Shown: one piece after another, positions 60,788 through 64,000 of the stretch | Position numbering within the stretch: position 1 is the stretch's first letter | Layout: every line of letters begins with the position of its first letter | Assembly (NCBI GenBank): GCA_023450085.1 | Contig: JAEXHI010000024.1 | Location: 1 to 64,000, forward strand | Length of the DNA: 64,000 nt | Origin: Bacteroidota bacterium | Lineage (GTDB): Bacteria > Bacteroidota > Bacteroidia > Sphingobacteriales > Sphingobacteriaceae | Direction of reading: 5' to 3' | The notes under the pieces: model-generated | The model's database searches: none | What the model saw: only the letters and a program-made list of their open reading frames with translations | Told to the model about the DNA's origin: nothing | Position numbers and translations under genes: made by a program

Positions 60788-60821
60788 ACAAAAAAATCCC
60801 TAGCGAAAACGCTAGGGATTT
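60788..60821 (-). terminator. rpoC intrinsic terminator
   Basis: On the minus strand, a perfect 12-bp stem, AAATCCCTAGCG with CGCTAGGGATTT, with a loop of four bases is followed by a T run. It begins 35 bases after the rpoC stop. Confidence 0.93.
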
Positions 60822-60855
60822 ATATTTACAAATGCCTTTCAGCTTTGTGCTGTTA

Positions 60856-63800
60856 TTAAGCTTCTACTTCTTCTTGTTTTGAAGCTAATAATTTGTCGTA
60901 CTCTTCTTGAGAACCTACAATGATACGCTCGTAGCCACGTACACCGGTACCTGAAGGAATCAAGTGACCAACAATTACGTTTTCTTTCAAGCCTAACATT
61001 CTGTCTTTCTTACCTGCAATTGCAGCTTCGTTCAACACTTTTGTAGTTTCCTGGAATGATGCCGCAGAAATGAATGACTTAGTGCCTAATGAAGCACGAG
61101 TGATACCTTGTAGTACTGAACTAGCAGTAGCTGGTTTAGCATCCCTTACTTCGATCTGAGCTAAATCTTGACGTTTCAATTGAGAATTTTCGTCTCTTAA
61201 TTTACGTAAAGAAATAATCTGACCTGGTTTTACAGTAGTCGAATCACCTGCTTCAACAACAACCTTTTTATCAAAGATTTCGTCGTTTTCGATCATAAAG
61301 TCCCAACGATCTACAGAGTCATTTTCTAAGAAACGAGTATCTCCTGGATCTTCGATGTGAACTTTTTGCATCATCTGGTGTACAATTACTTCGAAGTGTT
61401 TATCGTTGATTTTCACCCCTTGTAAACGGTAAACCTCTTGGATACCATTTACTAAGTATTCTTGTACTGCAGCTGGACCTTTGATCGCCAAGATATCCGC
61501 TGGAGAGATAGAACCATCTGACAATGGCATACCTGCTTTCACGAAGTCATTATCTTGTACTAAGATGTGTTTAGAAAGTGGAACTAGGTATTTTTTAACC
61601 TCACCATCTCTCGATTCGATAGTCATCTCACGGTTACCACGTTTGATACCACCTAACGTTACCACACCATCAATTTCAGTAACAACTGCTGGGTTTGAAG
61701 GGTTACGAGCCTCGAATAACTCAGTTACACGAGGTAAACCACCGGTAATATCTCGGGTTTTACCTGTAGCACGAGGAATCTTAACCAATACCTGTCCGCT
61801 TTGTACAGCGTCACCTTCGTCAACCGCAATGTGTGCTCCTACTGGAATATTGTAAGTTCTGATCAACTCGCCTTTTTTATCCAATACCTTAATAGCAGGG
61901 TTTTTGGTTTTATCACGAGTATCAATAATTACTTTTTCACGGTGACCAGTTTGCTCATCAGACTCTTCTCGGAAAGTTACACCTTCAATGATTGCATCAA
62001 ATTCGATTTTACCTCCAAATTCAGAGATAATAACCGCGTTATATGGATCCCATGAAACAATTTTATCACCTTTAGCAACTTTATCACCTTCTTTTACATA
62101 TAAGAATGCACCATAAGGGATATTGTTGTTTACGATTACTTTGTTAGTTCCTGGCTCAACAATTCTGAACTCACCTGAACGACCTAGAACGATATCAACC
62201 ACACCATCTTCAGTAGTAGTTTGTACGGTACGTAAGTTTTCAAACTCAATTACACCATCAAACTTAGCGTTGATTTGCGATTCGTTGGCAATGTTAGATG
62301 CCGTACCACCCACGTGGAAGGTACGAAGTGTTAACTGTGTACCTGGCTCACCGATTGACTGTGCAGCAATTACACCTACAGCCTCACCTCTTTGAACACG
62401 TTTACCAGACGCTAAGTTACGTCCGTAACACAATGCACAAACACCACGTTTATTCTCACAAGTTAATACAGAACGGATCTCGACACCTTCTAACGGAGAT
62501 TCTTCAATTGCTTTTGCAACATCCTCGTCAATATCTTGACCTGCACCTACCAATAACTCACCATTTAATGGATTGTACACATCATGTAATGATGTACGAC
62601 CCAAAATACGCTCGTATAAAGGCTCAACAATGTCTTCGTTATCTTTCAATGCTGTAGTGTACATACCTCTTAAAGTACCACAGTCTACATCATTAACAAT
62701 CATATCTTGCGCTACGTCATGTAAACGACGAGTTAAGTAACCCGCATCCGCCGTTTTTAACGCCGTATCCGCCAAACCTTTACGAGCACCGTGGGTAGAG
62801 ATAAAGTACTCTAATACCGACAATCCTTCTTTAAAGTTTGATAAGATCGGGTTTTCGATAATCTCACCACCAGAACCTGATTTTTGAGGTTTAGCCATCA
62901 AGCCCCTCATACCTGCCAACTGACGAATCTGCTCTTTAGAACCACGGGCTCCAGAGTCAAGCATCATGTAAACAGAGTTGAAACCTTGATTATCTGATGA
63001 TAACTGGTTCATTACAAACGTAGTTAAACGGTTGTTGATACGAGTCCAGATATCGATAATTTGGTTGTAACGCTCGTTGTTGGTAATGAAACCCATGTTA
63101 TAGTTGTTTCTTACCTCTTCAACTTCGTTAGCAGCTTGTTCTAATAAAGTGTGTTTCTCTACTGGAATGTTTACGTCTTGTAAGTTAAACGATAAACCTC
63201 CACGGAATGCACTTTGGAAACCTAATTCTTTGATATCATCTAAGAATTTAGCCGAACGAGCCATACCAGTCATTTTTACTACTTCACCAATGATATCTCT
63301 TAAAGATTTTTTGGTCAATAGTTCGTTGATATAACCAACTTCTTCCGGTACCATTTGGTTAAATAACACACGACCTACTGTAGTTTCAATTAACTTGTTT
63401 ACAATAGAACCGTCAGCTTCTTTAACGTTAGCTTTAACTTTAATCCAAGCGTGTAAATCTACTCTTTTCTCATTATAGGCAATAATTACCTCTTCTGCCG
63501 AGTAGAAATTCATATCCTGACCTTTTACTACTCTGTTCTCATCAGTTCTGCGGCCTTTAGTAATATAATAAAGACCCAAAACCATATCTTGAGAAGGTAC
63601 TGTAATAGGCGTACCGTTAGCAGGGTTTAGGATATTGTGCGCTGCCAACATCAATACTTGGGCTTCCAAAATTGCAGCATTACCTAATGGTAAGTGAACT
63701 GCCATCTGGTCACCGTCAAAATCGGCGTTGAATGCGGTACACACTAATGGGTGTAGTTGGATAGCTTTACCTTCAACTAATTTTGGTTGGAAAGCCTGGA

Positions 63801-64000
63801 TACCTAAACGGTGAAGCGTAGGTGCACGGTTTAGCAACACTGGGTGTCCTTTCAATACGTTTTCAAGGATATCCCAAACTAGAGGATCTTTTCTATCAAC
63901 AATTTTCTTAGCTGATTTTACGGTCTTAACAACACCTCTTTCAATCATCTTACGAATGATGAACGGTTTGTAAAGCTCTGCAGCCATATCTTTTGGTAAA
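60856..64000 (-). CDS. rpoC: DNA-directed RNA polymerase subunit beta-prime, partial (N-terminus outside the window)
   Basis: This is the C-terminal part of RpoC, the catalytic core of RNA polymerase. The reading frame is open to the right edge (LPKDMAAELYKP), so the gene continues beyond 64000. The catalytic magnesium loop NADFDGDQMAVHLPL is present, as are the bridge helix region GARKGLADTALKTADAGYLTRRL, the second zinc cysteines in TCENKRGVCALCYGRNL, and the trigger-loop region GEAVGVIAAQSIGEPGTQLTLRTFH. About 1048 codons lie in the window, roughly three quarters of a typical 1425-residue Bacteroidota RpoC. A strong terminator follows the stop. Confidence 0.98.
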   Translation of the reverse strand, partial: LPKDMAAELYKPFIIRKMIERGVVKTVKSAKKIVDRKDPLVWDILENVLKGHPVLLNRAPTLHRLGIQAFQPKLVEGKAIQLHPLVCTAFNADFDGDQMAVHLPLGNAAILEAQVLMLAAHNILNPANGTPITVPSQDMVLGLYYITKGRRTDENRVVKGQDMNFYSAEEVIIAYNEKRVDLHAWIKVKANVKEADGSIVNKLIETTVGRVLFNQMVPEEVGYINELLTKKSLRDIIGEVVKMTGMARSAKFLDDIKELGFQSAFRGGLSFNLQDVNIPVEKHTLLEQAANEVEEVRNNYNMGFITNNERYNQIIDIWTRINNRLTTFVMNQLSSDNQGFNSVYMMLDSGARGSKEQIRQLAGMRGLMAKPQKSGSGGEIIENPILSNFKEGLSVLEYFISTHGARKGLADTALKTADAGYLTRRLHDVAQDMIVNDVDCGTLRGMYTTALKDNEDIVEPLYERILGRTSLHDVYNPLNGELLVGAGQDIDEDVAKAIEESPLEGVEIRSVLTCENKRGVCALCYGRNLASGKRVQRGEAVGVIAAQSIGEPGTQLTLRTFHVGGTASNIANESQINAKFDGVIEFENLRTVQTTTEDGVVDIVLGRSGEFRIVEPGTNKVIVNNNIPYGAFLYVKEGDKVAKGDKIVSWDPYNAVIISEFGGKIEFDAIIEGVTFREESDEQTGHREKVIIDTRDKTKNPAIKVLDKKGELIRTYNIPVGAHIAVDEGDAVQSGQVLVKIPRATGKTRDITGGLPRVTELFEARNPSNPAVVTEIDGVVTLGGIKRGNREMTIESRDGEVKKYLVPLSKHILVQDNDFVKAGMPLSDGSISPADILAIKGPAAVQEYLVNGIQEVYRLQGVKINDKHFEVIVHQMMQKVHIEDPGDTRFLENDSVDRWDFMIENDEIFDKKVVVEAGDSTTVKPGQIISLRKLRDENSQLKRQDLAQIEVRDAKPATASSVLQGITRASLGTKSFISAASFQETTKVLNEAAIAGKKDRMLGLKENVIVGHLIPSGTGVRGYERIIVGSQEEYDKLLASKQEEVEA

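Larger units (their letters stand above)
60174..60855. other. 682-base spacer holding a tandem repeat and the rpoC terminator
   Basis: This is the largest spacer in the window. From the DUF3467 start it contains an A+T-rich stretch, the repeat array 60278-60742 and the rpoC terminator at 60788-60821. No ORF of note is present. Confidence 0.6.

Overview
The window looks like a chromosomal segment of a Bacteroidota bacterium, most likely a Pedobacter-like member of the Sphingobacteriaceae. The evidence is gene content: an outer-membrane receptor with a carboxypeptidase-like N-terminal domain, a TamB/TamL pair in which the Omp85 protein is a lipoprotein, a PorV-type barrel protein, DUF3467 directly downstream of rpoC, a Bacteroidota-style topoisomerase IV B subunit, A+T-rich DNA, few Shine-Dalgarno sequences and several TAnnTTTG-type -7 promoter motifs. 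There is no rRNA, tRNA, CRISPR array, prophage or intact insertion sequence. This is mostly core genome with a few lineage-specific genes and many small palindromic intergenic repeats.

Layout. 1-5.7 kb (+): tail of an unidentified gene, a single-lobe retropepsin-like protease, an exported AmpD-like amidase, an SRPBCC protein, an OmpR-type two-component pair, a UspA-like protein and a bestrophin channel. 5.7-8.9 kb (-): a PadR regulator with a HAAS-type membrane protein behind a perfect 17-bp palindrome, and gyrB. 9.1-15 kb (+): an OmpH/Skp-like lipoprotein, two proteins of unknown function flanking an EcsC protein, and a YbiT-like ABC-F ATPase. 15-18 kb (-): a TonB-dependent receptor. 18-22 kb (+): a penicillin-acylase-type hydrolase, a small membrane protein and a LuxE-like acyl-activating protein. 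22-24.4 kb (-): a RES/Xre toxin-antitoxin pair and tyrS. 24.4-27.8 kb (+): an ACP phosphodiesterase-like protein, a PorV-like protein, an MDR-type oxidoreductase and a small unknown. 27.8-31.3 kb (-): a Fur-family regulator, a MoxR ATPase and two SurA-like periplasmic folding factors. 31.4-32.6 kb (+): an unknown protein and rdgB. 32.7-36.1 kb (-): two overlapping genes for an amidohydrolase and a serine hydrolase that carries a GH3-like remnant.

36.4-46.2 kb (+): a GDPD-family lipoprotein, then (after cdd on the minus strand) tamB, tamL and a YihY/BrkB membrane protein. 46.6-50.8 kb (-): a hybrid histidine kinase and parE, without parC. 51.1-56.7 kb (+): an APC-family permease, a Cys/Met-metabolism PLP enzyme, two unknowns and a DEAD-box RNA helicase. 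56.7-64 kb (-): a metallophosphoesterase, an acyl-CoA desaturase-like enzyme, a cupin, a Pr6Pr membrane protein, DUF3467, and most of rpoC running off the right edge.

Envelope biogenesis is the main theme: TamB/TamL, Skp-like and SurA-like chaperones, PorV-like and TonB receptors, and peptidoglycan-active enzymes. I do not see one clear new multigene system. The items most worth a second look are the ~200-bp tandem repeat with conserved hairpins at 60.3-60.7 kb, the palindromic padR operator, the ABC-F protein with one degenerate ATP site, the GH3-remnant/serine hydrolase gene, the short SurA-like protein, the acylase/LuxE neighbourhood and the structured intergenic region near 46.4 kb.
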